This document shows positions 1-7,152 of a DNA stretch of 64,000 nucleotides, piece after piece; position 1 is the stretch's first letter, and every line of letters begins with the position of its first letter. Location of the stretch: the NCBI RefSeq assembly GCF_950101795.1, contig NZ_CATNLZ010000012.1, forward strand, positions 372,001 to 436,000. The letters are read 5' to 3'. The translations under genes and the position numbers were made by a program. The notes under the pieces were generated by a model. That model did no database searches, was not told the origin of the DNA, and saw only the letters and a program-made list of their open reading frames with translations. Origin of the DNA: Nocardioides sp. T2.26MG-1 (GTDB lineage: Bacteria; Actinomycetota; Actinomycetes; Propionibacteriales; Nocardioidaceae).

Positions 1-412
1 CAAGGATCTCGACGCCCCGCTCGTAGACCTCCTCCGCCAGGGCGTACGACGCGGCCGTGGGCACGAAGCCGGGCACCACCCGGAGGAAGAGCAGGCTGAG
101 CCGCGCCGGATCGGCCACCGCGAACTCGACGAAGGTGCGCGCGGCGACCCGGGCCGCGTCGCGCGGATCGCTCGGCAGCGGCACGGCGTCGGCGCGAGCG
201 AGGAGAGCCCGGTAGCCGTCCGCGAACATCGCGTCGTAGATCTCGTGCTTGCTGGCGAAGTGGACGTAGAGGGACGGAGCCCGGATCCCCACCGCTGCCG
301 CAAGGTCGCGCATGGTCCAACCGGTCAGGCCACGCCCCCGCGCGAGCTCCCATCCGGCCTCCAGGATCTGCTCTCGGGTGACCCGGCGACGAGTCGTTGC
401 AGTGGTCGGCAT
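1..412 (-). CDS. TetR family transcriptional regulator (3' end beyond window)
   Basis: This is the N-terminal 137 codons of a TetR repressor, cut by the left edge. The start is the ATG at 412-410 (MPTTATTRRRVTREQIL). Residues 12-58 form the TetR helix-turn-helix, with the typical run TMRDLAAAVGIRAPSLYVHF followed by ASKHEIYDAMF. The part that follows is the start of the ligand-binding helical domain. The gene is divergent from the maleylpyruvate-isomerase-like gene at 522, and two operator-like palindromes lie in between, so it probably represses itself and that neighbour. The ligand is unknown. The family call is firm; the target assignment is inference. Confidence 0.93.
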   Translation of the reverse strand, partial: MPTTATTRRRVTREQILEAGWELARGRGLTGWTMRDLAAAVGIRAPSLYVHFASKHEIYDAMFADGYRALLARADAVPLPSDPRDAARVAARTFVEFAVADPARLSLLFLRVVPGFVPTAASYALAEEVYERGVEIL

Positions 413-431
413 CGTTCCTCCTCACCGCGAC

Positions 432-495
432 CCTAACTTTGTTCGGATCAGCCTTGACGCGGCGCCCCACATGAGCCCATCCTAACTTTGTTAGG
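432..495. promoter_or_regulatory. Two TetR-operator-like palindromes in the divergent promoter region
   Basis: CCTAACTTTGTTAGG at 481-495 is a perfect inverted repeat (CCTAAC/GTTAGG, TTT centre). CCTAACTTTGTTCGG at 432-446 is the same site with one changed base. The sites start 49 bp apart, one near the TetR start at 412 and one near the GTG at 522. This is the expected arrangement for an autoregulating TetR repressor that also controls the divergent gene. Confidence 0.75.
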
Positions 496-521
496 TTCCA
501 CGTGCACGCCGGGAGGGCCCC

Positions 522-1286
522 GTGACGACCATCGACACCATCCGCCGGATCAGCCGTGACGGTGACGCGGAACGACTGGCGACCGCGGCGTACGACCGCC
601 TCCTCGTCCTGCTGGACGACCTGAGCCCCGACGAGTGGGAGGCCCCGACCGAGTGCCCGGGATGGACGGTCGCGGACATGGTCGGTCACCTGATCGGCGC
701 CGCGAAGGCCTACGCGTCGGTGCGGGAGCAGGTGCGCCAGCAGGTCTGGGGCTTTCGGCACCGAAAGGACTACGGCGGGAACCCGATGGACGCCTACAAC
801 GACCTGCAGGTCATGGATCACCGGGCGCTGGCGCCGGGCGAGAGGATCGCCGCCCTGCGCGAGGTCGCGGGCCCGTCGGTCCGTGGCCGGATGCGGGTCC
901 CCGCGGCGTTGCGCCGGGTCAGCGGGACGGTCTCGCCAGGCGGGTCGACCGCACCCGGGATGCCCGCTCGGGAGACGGTGGGGCACCTGGTGGACGTGGT
1001 CATCACCCGAGACGTGTGGGCGCACCGCGTCGACATCGCCCGCGCCACCGGCCGCGACCTGCCTCTCGACCCTGCGACGGACGGGGTGATCGTCGCCGAC
1101 GTGGTCGCCGAATGGGGCAGTCGGCACGGGCAGCCTTTCGAGCTCACCCTCACCGGCCCGGCCGGTGGTTCCTTCGCCCAGGGCGACGGTGGCCAGCGGC
1201 TCGAGCTGGACGCGGTGGAGTTCTGCCGCGCGCTCTCGGGTCGCGCAGACGGCGAGGGCCTCCTCGGGGTGCGAGTCCTGTTCTGA
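522..1286 (+). CDS. Maleylpyruvate isomerase family mycothiol-dependent enzyme
   Basis: A 254-residue protein with the DinB/MDMPI-type N-terminal helical bundle: ...LLDDLSPDEWEAPTECPGWTV-ADMVGHLIGA, with the conserved CPGW-xxx-DxVxHL pattern at about residues 45-62. A second conserved histidine lies in ETVGHLVDVVITRDVWAHRVDIARATGR at about residues 150-178. These His and Asp residues form the metal site in this superfamily, which uses mycothiol in actinobacteria. The start is the GTG at 522, preceded by GGGAGGG. Substrate is unknown; it need not be maleylpyruvate, since many paralogs occur per genome. It probably belongs to the regulon of the divergent TetR gene. Confidence 0.88.
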   Translation: MTTIDTIRRISRDGDAERLATAAYDRLLVLLDDLSPDEWEAPTECPGWTVADMVGHLIGAAKAYASVREQVRQQVWGFRHRKDYGGNPMDAYNDLQVMDHRALAPGERIAALREVAGPSVRGRMRVPAALRRVSGTVSPGGSTAPGMPARETVGHLVDVVITRDVWAHRVDIARATGRDLPLDPATDGVIVADVVAEWGSRHGQPFELTLTGPAGGSFAQGDGGQRLELDAVEFCRALSGRADGEGLLGVRVLF

Positions 1287-1376
1287 GTCGTCGACGTCCC
1301 TACGCACGTCGACTCGGACCTGCCACGAGACCCCGCCCGGGGGTCGACGCCGATCGAACACGGGAGGACGACCTCG

Positions 1377-1787
1377 ATGAGTCTGGCCGACGCACTCCTC
1401 GCCCTCGGCGTGGCGCTCTTCTTCGCCGGCCTCGTCACCGGCCTGGCGATCCCGCGGCTGACGATGCCGAGGCTGGGACTGACCAGTCACCTGGAGGGCA
1501 CCCAGAACGGCATGTTCCTCATCCTCGCTGGGCTCATCTGGGGTCGCCTCGAGCTCGGCGAGACGTGGCTGCACATCGCGTTCTGGTCGCTGCTGTACGG
1601 CACGTGGGCGAACTGGGGCGCCACCCTCATGGCAGCGATCTGGGGCACGGGCAAGGTCACCCCGATCAGCTCCGGGGGTCGCACCGGCACGCTGGTCCAC
1701 GAGAGGATCGTGTCCACGATGCTCATCGGCGTCGGCCTCACGGACCTGCTGGCGGTGGCGATCATCTTCGTCGGCCTGGTGGCCTAG
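1377..1787 (+). CDS. Small integral membrane protein, hydroxylaminobenzene-mutase-like
   Basis: A 136-residue protein with four hydrophobic segments (about residues 5-25, 44-60, 68-90 and 112-134). The segment GLTSHLEGTQNGMFLILAGLIW resembles, from memory, the conserved LEG-xxNG-xFL-xxG-xxW region of the small membrane hydroxylaminobenzene mutases (HabA/HabB), which rearrange hydroxylaminobenzene to 2-aminophenol. The start is ATG with GGGAGG upstream. It lies 90 bp after the isomerase-like gene on the same strand and could share its promoter. An unrelated small membrane protein of unknown function is the alternative. The catalytic assignment is not proven by the sequence. Confidence 0.6.
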   Translation: MSLADALLALGVALFFAGLVTGLAIPRLTMPRLGLTSHLEGTQNGMFLILAGLIWGRLELGETWLHIAFWSLLYGTWANWGATLMAAIWGTGKVTPISSGGRTGTLVHERIVSTMLIGVGLTDLLAVAIIFVGLVA

Positions 1788-1861
1788 GACCTCGCCTCCC
1801 TCCGAGGACGGCCCCCGTCACGCGGGTGGACACGATCAGACGACACGACGCAGCATCGGCG

Positions 1862-2281
1862 TCAGGGCCCCCACACCGCACACACGTGCTGGGTGTCGTG
1901 GTACTCGCGAACACCGACGATCTTCGCCGCCTCCAGCTCGAACCGGATGTGGTAGCGGTTGTGGTACGCCCGGCCGTTGTCGAGCGTGCCGGAGGACTCG
2001 GCCTCGAGGGCGACCGAGCGACCTTCGGCGATCATGCTCCTCGCCTCGAACGTCATGCCGTCCGGCAGCCGGCGATACATCGCCCGGAAGACCCGCTCGA
2101 TGGAAGCCTTGTCGTGGACCCCGGCAGCGGGAACGATCCCCGGCTCACCCAGGATCCAGTAGACCAAGGCCTCGTCCATGAGCTCCAGGACGGCGTCGAT
2201 GTCCCCGCAAGTCAGGTGATCGCAGAACCGTGAGACGACGGGCTTGTTCACCTGCTCGGGTCCGACTGAGGAGGTCACCAT
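1862..2281 (-). CDS. SnoaL/NTF2-like family protein
   Basis: A protein of about 139 residues from the ATG at 2281 (MVTSSVGPEQVNKPVVSRF). It has the short alpha+beta cone-fold pattern of SnoaL-like proteins: an N-terminal helix with FCDHLTCGDIDAVLELMDEALVYWILGEP, a middle KASIERVFRAMYRRLPDGMTFE, and C-terminal strands YHNRYHIRFELEAAKIVGVREYHDT. Such proteins are polyketide cyclases, ester isomerases or plain binding folds; the reaction cannot be read here. An upstream GTG at 2317 lies inside the 20-bp direct repeat at 2313-2332 and is less likely to be the start. The gene therefore sits just outside the island that begins there. Confidence 0.75.
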   Translation of the reverse strand: MVTSSVGPEQVNKPVVSRFCDHLTCGDIDAVLELMDEALVYWILGEPGIVPAAGVHDKASIERVFRAMYRRLPDGMTFEARSMIAEGRSVALEAESSGTLDNGRAYHNRYHIRFELEAAKIVGVREYHDTQHVCAVWGP

Positions 2282-2312
2282 GGATCGGACGCTACCCCCG
2301 ATCGCCCCTCGG

Positions 2313-2332
2313 TTCACACGTTGAAGCGGAAC
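2313..2332. repeat. Left attachment-site repeat (copy of ychF 3' end)
   Basis: Perfect 20-bp copy of 6005-6024. It encodes nothing here: there is no ychF reading frame upstream of it, so it reads as the distal att site left when the element integrated at ychF. Confidence 0.75.
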
Positions 2333-2456
2333 GAAAGCCGGGGTTTTCGGGGGTTGTTGGTCATCACCGACTGATGCCGGAAAACACGGTCTGACCTGCG
2401 GAAACGCGTGCGCGATACCGTTGGACGTCGTCGGCGAGAATCGGCCTCCGCCGGAC

Positions 2457-2478
2457 TTCTTGCGGACTATTTGCGGAC
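2457..2478. other. Arm-type-site-like repeat, left copy
   Basis: Contains two spaced TTGCGGAC motifs (TTCTTGCGGAC then TATTTGCGGAC). The partner at 5941-5962 matches at 20 of 22 positions. The sites lie about 125 bp and 40 bp inside the two att repeats, which fits accessory integrase-binding sites. Confidence 0.5.
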
Positions 2479-2493
2479 CACTGGACGGGAAGG

Positions 2494-3216
2494 CTAGTCA
2501 GAGCCCTGACCTAGACCTTCGAGCTTCGCGCATCTTGCGGACAGGTCGCGGATGCTCTGCCAGACAGCTGCTCGGGGCGCGTCGATCTTGAGTGCGCGGA
2601 TGTATTCGTCGAGACGTTGCGGGCGATCTCGGAGGTAGGTGACTGCTTGGTTGAGGCTCTCGCCAACCGTCTTGCCGTACGCATCGACCGCCTTGCGCGC
2701 GCCGGCCTTCAGTGCGGCGGTGTCGGGTTTCATCATGGCCAGGTCGATGAGATCGCGGCTGAACGTCGACGTGTCTGCCCAGCGGTCGTCATTGGCGAGC
2801 AGCTTGGTCGCGACCTGGTCGGTTCGCGTCAGGATCCGTACGCCGCAGATCTCATCGCCCGGGGCGGGAGTGTCGAGGTCGATGCGGCCTTCTTGGATGA
2901 TCTCGAACTTGATCGCCATCCCCGCAACGAGCACCGAGGTCCTGATGCCGTAACCGTCAACAGAGGGTGTTCGACCCATGTCCAGTGCTCGTGTAGCCAG
3001 GGCGTCGAGCCCGTGGTCCCTGACCATCTGACGCAGCGCACGGAAGGACTGCGGGTCGGAGACCAGGAAGTCGATGTCGACCGATTCGCGGAACTCACCG
3101 TTGGCGAGGACGATCGCGGTACCGCCTCCGAACCAGCAGTTGTGCTCGGCCAGAAGCGGTGCGTCGAGGCTCGACAGCACCTCGGCCACCTGTTGGTGGT
3201 GCAGCCGCCTAAACAA
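2494..3216 (-). CDS. AbiEii/AbiGii-type nucleotidyltransferase toxin
   Basis: A 240-residue protein. Residues 29-51 (FGGGTAIVLANG then ESVDIDFLV) give the nucleotidyltransferase signature GG-T-A with the DxD metal pair, and later TKLLANDDRW and SRDLIDLAMM match the conserved KL-xx-R and D-x-xDL blocks of the family. Such toxins transfer nucleotides to RNA or protein targets and act in abortive infection. The best start is the TTG at 3216, preceded by GGGAGG, which overlaps the end of the antitoxin gene by 8 bp and implies translational coupling. No in-frame ATG lies near this position. The family is clear; the target is unknown. Confidence 0.87.
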   Translation of the reverse strand: MFRRLHHQQVAEVLSSLDAPLLAEHNCWFGGGTAIVLANGEFRESVDIDFLVSDPQSFRALRQMVRDHGLDALATRALDMGRTPSVDGYGIRTSVLVAGMAIKFEIIQEGRIDLDTPAPGDEICGVRILTRTDQVATKLLANDDRWADTSTFSRDLIDLAMMKPDTAALKAGARKAVDAYGKTVGESLNQAVTYLRDRPQRLDEYIRALKIDAPRAAVWQSIRDLSARCAKLEGLGQGSD

Positions 3217-3670
3217 GGAGCCTCCCGTTGCTGTAGGTGTCCGCCAGGTGCTGGATGAACGCCTTCTCGCGATCGGTGAGGGCTTCCTGGTTGAGGTGTC
3301 GCCAGCCGCGTTCGTAGAGGTTGAGCGCCTCCGTCTCGGTGATGGTGGTGCCGGCGTCGGTCTGCCAGGCCAGCGTGCGCAGGCCGGGGTAGTCGCCGAC
3401 CGTGATCGTCGCCGGTTCTGCTGCTGGAGCGTCGAGGATGGGGACGACGAGGTGGAGTCCGACTGCGGCGGCAACGTTGATGTAGGCGCCGATCGTGACC
3501 GAGGGGTTGCCTGCCTCGATCCTGTGCAGGGTGACACGCGAAACTCCAGCAGCTTCGGCACAGGCGACTGCCGTGACACCGAGGGCCTTTCGGCGTTCGC
3601 GCAGCCGGGCGCCCAGGCGTTCGAGGTCCGCCTGTTGCTCGGGGCTCGTGTGCGGGCTGGGGGCTGGCAT
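3209..3670 (-). CDS. XRE-type HTH antitoxin of the AbiEii pair
   Basis: A 153-residue protein from the ATG at 3670 (MPAPSPHTSPEQQ). An XRE/Cro helix-turn-helix covers about residues 18-75: RLGARLRERRKALGVT-AVACAEAAGVSRVTLHRIEAGN-PSVTIGAYINVAAAVGL. The C-terminal half (about 85-153) is a helical region that probably contacts the toxin. The start is chosen because a promoter reading TTGACC-16 bp-TAAAAT on the minus strand ends 7 bp before this ATG, which makes the mRNA nearly leaderless; the ATGs at 3688 and 3679 lie inside the promoter. It differs from classical AbiEi antitoxins, which carry a winged helix. It probably represses its own promoter through the inverted repeat at 3669-3718. Confidence 0.87.
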   Translation of the reverse strand: MPAPSPHTSPEQQADLERLGARLRERRKALGVTAVACAEAAGVSRVTLHRIEAGNPSVTIGAYINVAAAVGLHLVVPILDAPAAEPATITVGDYPGLRTLAWQTDAGTTITETEALNLYERGWRHLNQEALTDREKAFIQHLADTYSNGRLLV

Positions 3671-3718
3671 GTTTCTCATTTTAGTCATTCAGGCCCTTGG
3701 GTCAATGATGAGAAACAT
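3669..3718 (-). promoter_or_regulatory. Toxin-antitoxin promoter inside an inverted-repeat operator
   Basis: ATGTTTCTCAT (3669-3679) and ATGAGAAACAT (3708-3718) are perfect 11-bp inverted repeats 28 bp apart. Between and overlapping them on the minus strand lie TTGACC and TAAAAT with a 16-bp spacer. One arm covers the antitoxin start codon. Binding of an HTH dimer at both arms would bracket the promoter, as in other autoregulated toxin-antitoxin operons. Confidence 0.7.
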
Positions 3719-3798
3719 TTCTCTCGCAAACGGCTGGACCGCGTGAAGCCAGCCGTGCGTCCAGTTCGTCCAAGAGACACTCTCTGGGCTCGAGCTCG

Positions 3799-4131
3799 CT
3801 AACCCCAGAAGATCGGGTCACTGCTGATGTCGATGTGGTCCAGGAGCGCCTGGACGCTCTTCGTCGGGCGTTTGCGCTTGTACTCGTGAAACCTGAGGTT
3901 GCGGTCCCGCCAGTAGATCGCCCACAGGCCCCTCGCCTTGGTGTAGCGCAGCCGCGCAATCGGGAACCGGGTGTGCTCACCGACACCGTCCCACGGCGGC
4001 CGCACCTCGACGATGTCGACGTGTCGGTCGGAGACGTCGGCCTCGACCTTGACCTGGTCCCACAGGCGCTCGGGCACGCGCTCCCGCGCCCAGAGGCGGA
4101 TGCGGTGCAGATCGGTCTCGGGAAGCGCCAT
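3799..4131 (-). CDS. DUF3024 domain protein
   Basis: A 110-residue protein from the ATG at 4131 (MALPETDLHRIRLWARERVPE). It shows the features I recall for DUF3024: VPERLWDQVKVEADV, then VEVRPPWDGVGEHTRFPIARLRY, then LWAIYWRDRNLRFHEYKR, and the terminal DPIFWG. The function of the family is unknown; the aromatic, charged WRDRN segment may bind nucleic acid, which is only a guess. The gene lies in the ychF-associated island between the toxin-antitoxin pair and the amidohydrolase and has its own divergent start. Longer reading is possible up to 4278, but the conserved domain begins at MALPE. Confidence 0.8.
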   Translation of the reverse strand: MALPETDLHRIRLWARERVPERLWDQVKVEADVSDRHVDIVEVRPPWDGVGEHTRFPIARLRYTKARGLWAIYWRDRNLRFHEYKRKRPTKSVQALLDHIDISSDPIFWG

Positions 4132-4235
4132 CACAACAGCGTGCCACCGAGTGACGGATCGGCGCATGTCCAAAGAGCAGGTCTGGTCAAGGTCCCGATT
4201 CGCTGAAAGTGTGCTGTGAAGACGGAGGAGGTCAC

Positions 4236-5489
4236 ATGGCTTCAGGAATGCCGGAGAACCCCGAGACTGACCCTGCACTGTTCGGTCTGTACAGAGAGCT
4301 GCACGCGCATCCTGAGCTCGGCTTCCAGGAGCAGCGCACCGCGGCCCTGGTGGCGGAGCGGCTCACGGAGCTCGACTTCGACGTCACCACCGGGGTTGGC
4401 CGCACGGGCGTGGTCGGCGTCCTGAGCAACGGCCCCGGACCCACGGTCCTGCTGCGGGCCGACATGGATGGACTCCCGGTCAGGGAGGACACTGGCTTGG
4501 ACTACGCGAGCACCGAGACGGCAACTGACGAGGAGGGCCGCACGGTCCCGGTCAGTCATGCCTGCGGTCATGACATGCACACCACCTGCTTGATCGGGGC
4601 CGCCGGCGTCCTGGCGCGGTCTCGGGACTCGTGGTCAGGGACCTTGGTGGTCGTCTTCCAGCCGGCGGAGGAACTCGGTGCGGGGGCTCAGGCCATGGTG
4701 GACGACGGCCTCTTCGACCGATTCCCTGTGCCGGACGTCGTGCTGGGGCAGCACGTGGCGCCGTTGCCGGCGGGCAAGATCGCAGGCCATGCGGGTCCGG
4801 CGTACGCCGCCTCCGACTCCCTGCGCGTACGTCTCGTCGGCCGAGGTGCGCACGGTTCCATGCCCCAGAACGCCATCGACCCGGTCGTCATGGCGGCCGA
4901 CACCGTGATGCGTCTCCAGACCATCGTGTCGCGGGAGATCAGCGGCACCGACGTCGCCGTCCTCACCGTCGGCTCCATCCACGCGGGCGACGCAGCCAAC
5001 GTCATCCCTCGTGACGCGGAGCTCCAGCTGAACCTCCGCACCTACGACCCCTCGGTCCGTGACCACATCCTGCGCAGCATCGAGCGGATCGTGCGCGGTG
5101 CAGCCACCACCGCCGGGGCGCCGGAGCCACCCTCGATCACGGAGATCGAAAGGTTCCCGGTCGTGGTGAACGACCAGGCGGCGCTCGACAAGACGTTCGA
5201 GGCGTTCCGGGAATGGCTGGGCGACGACAACGTCTTCGACCCCGGCGCGGGAGCCGGCAGCGAGGACGTAGGAGTCCTCGCGACGAGCGCAGGCGCACCA
5301 CTGTCCTACTGGCTCCTCGGCTGCGCAAACCCCGCCCTGTTCACCACCGGAGACATGACCGACCCCGCCCTACGATCAGTCCCGTCCAACCACTCCCCCC
5401 ACTTCGCCCCCGACCTCGAGGCGACCTTGCCGATGGGGGTGAGTGCGCTGACGATCGCCGCCAGAACTTGGTTCGCTGGCGCGCAGTAG
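4236..5489 (+). CDS. M20 family metallo-amidohydrolase (hippurate hydrolase-like)
   Basis: A 417-residue enzyme of the M20D group, which cleaves N-acyl amino acids such as hippurate, acyl-aminobenzoyl-glutamate or indole-3-acetyl conjugates. Visible motifs are RELHAHPELGFQE near the N-terminus, LLRADMDGLPV, the metal ligand motif HACGHDMHTT, QPAEELGAGAQAM, the dimerisation-domain start GRGAHGSMPQNAIDPV, and a C-terminal SNHSPHFAPD with the last metal ligand. All expected ligands appear intact. The ATG at 4236 is preceded by GGAGGAGG. It sits inside the ychF-associated island with a divergent DUF3024 gene. Substrate cannot be fixed from sequence. Confidence 0.92.
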   Translation: MASGMPENPETDPALFGLYRELHAHPELGFQEQRTAALVAERLTELDFDVTTGVGRTGVVGVLSNGPGPTVLLRADMDGLPVREDTGLDYASTETATDEEGRTVPVSHACGHDMHTTCLIGAAGVLARSRDSWSGTLVVVFQPAEELGAGAQAMVDDGLFDRFPVPDVVLGQHVAPLPAGKIAGHAGPAYAASDSLRVRLVGRGAHGSMPQNAIDPVVMAADTVMRLQTIVSREISGTDVAVLTVGSIHAGDAANVIPRDAELQLNLRTYDPSVRDHILRSIERIVRGAATTAGAPEPPSITEIERFPVVVNDQAALDKTFEAFREWLGDDNVFDPGAGAGSEDVGVLATSAGAPLSYWLLGCANPALFTTGDMTDPALRSVPSNHSPHFAPDLEATLPMGVSALTIAARTWFAGAQ

Positions 5490-5843
5490 CAGCCGGATCT
5501 CGCGGACGACAGCCTCGTGTAGCCCACGCATCCGCGAGACGAACGATCCGAACAGCATGAATCCGGTCGTGAGCGCGGTCTGGCCGACCATGTGCTTCTT
5601 GGCCACGGCGGTATAGCCCTCTGGGCACCCGTGCGCCGCACGAGCTATCGCCTGCGCCCGATCATCCGTGCCCGACAGGTCGAGGAGGATGTGTTCCGAC
5701 TCCGACGACATGCGCACAGCGTCCCACGGCCCGGCACCTGACCGGCCGGTCGGATCTGCCGGATTGCGGTGGCCGAGTCCGGCTCCGGCAATCGTCAGAA
5801 GCAGGGGCTCCCGTTCGGACCCGTCATTCTCTCCGTGCGTCAT
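5376..5843 (-). pseudogene. Truncated gene of unknown function
   Basis: The frame reads through 155 codons, but only the part from about 5843 (or the ATG at 5711, MSSESEHILLDLSG) down to about 5490 looks like a protein: RAQAIARAAHGCPEGYTAVA, KKHMVGQTALTTGFMLFGSF, VSRMRGLHEAVVREIR, an amphipathic helical pattern. Past 5490 it becomes the antisense of the amidohydrolase 3' end and turns into low-complexity glycine and arginine. I do not recognise the family. The simplest reading is the N-terminal half of a larger helical protein cut off when the neighbouring gene was joined, within a decaying island. Confidence 0.4.
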
Positions 5844-5940
5844 GCCGGCAAAGGGTCACGTCGCAGAGCGTGCCAGCTGGTAGCACCGAGTCCGGCGAGT
5901 GGCCCACCGAAAGGGCCCAATCGAGCCCATCCTGCTGAAA

Positions 5941-5962
5941 TTCTTGCGGACTCTGTGCGGAC
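5941..5962. other. Arm-type-site-like repeat, right copy
   Basis: Reads TTCTTGCGGACT then CTGTGCGGAC and matches 2457-2478 at 20 of 22 positions in the same orientation. It lies 42 bp inside the right att repeat. The 516 bp between the amidohydrolase stop and ychF otherwise hold only the truncated gene. Confidence 0.5.
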
Positions 5963-6004
5963 TGGGAGTGGCCATACCCCATCTGACCTGGGCAAACGCA
6001 CCGA

Positions 6005-6024
6005 TTCACACGTTGAAGCGGAAC
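6005..6024. repeat. Right attachment-site repeat (ychF stop region)
   Basis: Perfect copy of 2313-2332. It covers the TGA stop and the last codons of ychF (C-terminus FRFNV). Integration here leaves the protein sequence intact, a common feature of sites used by tyrosine recombinases at gene 3' ends. Confidence 0.75.
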
Positions 6025-7082
6025 TCCACGACGTCGCCGTCCTGCATGACGTAGTCCTTGCCCTCCATGCGGACCTTGCCGGCCTCCTTGGCCTTGAGCA
6101 TGGAGCCGGCCTCCATCAGGTCGTCGAAGGAGACGATCTCCGCCTTGATGAAGCCGCGCTGGAAGTCGGTGTGGATGACGCCGGCGGCCTCGGGTGCGGT
6201 GGCGCCCTTGGGGATCGTCCAGGCGCGCGTCTCCTTGGGACCGGCGGTGAGGTAGGTCTGCAGGCCGAGGGTGTCGAAGCCGACCCGGGCCAGCACCTCC
6301 AGGCCGGGCTCCTCGACGCCCATCTCGTGCAGCATCTCGCGGGCCTCGTCGTCGTCGCCGAGCTCGACCAGCTCGGCCTCGAACTTCGCATCGAGGAAGA
6401 TCGCCTCGGACGGCGCGACGATCTCGCGCATCCGTGCCTTGAGCGCCTCGTCGCCGAGCTCGTCGGCGTCGCAGTTGAAGACGTAGATGAACGGCTTGGC
6501 GGTCAGCAGCGACAGCTCGCGGATCAGCGAGCGGTCGATCGAGGTCGCGATGATCGGCGTACCGGCCTCGAGGTGCGCGAGCGCCTCCTTGGCCGCCTCG
6601 AGGTTGGCGGTCAGCTCCTTGCGCCCCCGGGCCTCCTTCTCCAGCCGCGGGATCGCCTTCTCGACCGTCTGCAGGTCGGCGAGGATCAGCTCGGTCTGGA
6701 TCGTGGAGATGTCGCTGGCGGGGTTGACCTCGCCGTCGACGTGGGTGACGTCCTCGTCACGGAACACCCGGGTCACCTGGCAGATCGCAGCCGACTCCCG
6801 GATGTGGGAGAGGAACTTGTTGCCGAGCCCCTCGCCCTCCGACGCACCCCGGACGATCCCGGCGATGTCGACGAACTCGACGGTCGCGGGCAGGATCTTG
6901 CCCGACCCGAACACCTCGGCGAGCCTCGGCAGCCGCTCGTCGGGGACCCCCACGACGCCGACGTTCGGCTCGATCGTCGCGAACGGGTAGTTCGCCGCGA
7001 GCACGTCGTTCTTGGTCAGTGCGTTGAAGAGGGTGGACTTGCCGGCGTTGGGCAGTCCGACGATGCCGATGGTGAGTGCCAC
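6006..7082 (-). CDS. ychF: Redox-regulated ATPase YchF
   Basis: A 358-residue Obg-family P-loop protein with the full YchF layout: G1 GLPNAGKSTLFNAL at residues 8-21, YPFATIEPNVGVV (switch I), DIAGIVRGASEGEGLGNKFL (G3), and FNCDADEL replacing the usual NKxD guanine-specificity motif, which in this family favours ATP over GTP. The C-terminal TGS domain runs from about 275 (FDTLGLQTYLTAGPKETRAW) to the conserved end GDVVEFRFNV. It is a ribosome-associated ATPase linked to stress and translation. Its 3' end is the insertion site of the island at 2313-6024, which leaves the protein unchanged. The downstream side of the gene now faces foreign DNA. Confidence 0.97.
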   Translation of the reverse strand: MALTIGIVGLPNAGKSTLFNALTKNDVLAANYPFATIEPNVGVVGVPDERLPRLAEVFGSGKILPATVEFVDIAGIVRGASEGEGLGNKFLSHIRESAAICQVTRVFRDEDVTHVDGEVNPASDISTIQTELILADLQTVEKAIPRLEKEARGRKELTANLEAAKEALAHLEAGTPIIATSIDRSLIRELSLLTAKPFIYVFNCDADELGDEALKARMREIVAPSEAIFLDAKFEAELVELGDDDEAREMLHEMGVEEPGLEVLARVGFDTLGLQTYLTAGPKETRAWTIPKGATAPEAAGVIHTDFQRGFIKAEIVSFDDLMEAGSMLKAKEAGKVRMEGKDYVMQDGDVVEFRFNV

Positions 7083-7152
7083 GGGCGGCGAGTCTACGGC
7101 GCGGGCGAGGCGCTCCCCGCATCGCCGGCGAGCAGCTCGGCCCGCACGGGGG

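Larger units (their letters stand above)
2313..6024. mobile_element. Small genomic island inserted at the 3' end of ychF (integrase not recognised)
   Basis: The 20-mer TTCACACGTTGAAGCGGAAC occurs at 2313-2332 and again at 6005-6024, where it is the complement of the last codons and stop of ychF. Inside the left repeat a second pair of related sequences follows: TTCTTGCGGAC-TATTTGCGGAC at 2457-2478 and a 20/22 match at 5941-5962, as expected of arm-type integrase sites. A weaker shared stretch (TCTGACCTG near 2390 and 5982) supports this. The cargo is a toxin-antitoxin pair, DUF3024, an M20 amidohydrolase and a truncated gene, with more A/T at third codon positions than the flanks. No integrase gene is visible, so it is either a remnant or is mobilised in trans. 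Confidence 0.7.

Noticed and set aside
635..2233. Long plus-strand open frame over the isomerase-like, membrane and SnoaL-like genes
   Set aside because: It is the high-GC alternate frame, rich in Arg, Pro and Gly, and covers three better supported genes.
1862..2317. SnoaL-like gene starting at the GTG at 2317
   Set aside because: That codon is inside the 20-bp direct repeat shared with ychF. The ATG at 2281 begins the conserved part and needs no coding role for the repeat.
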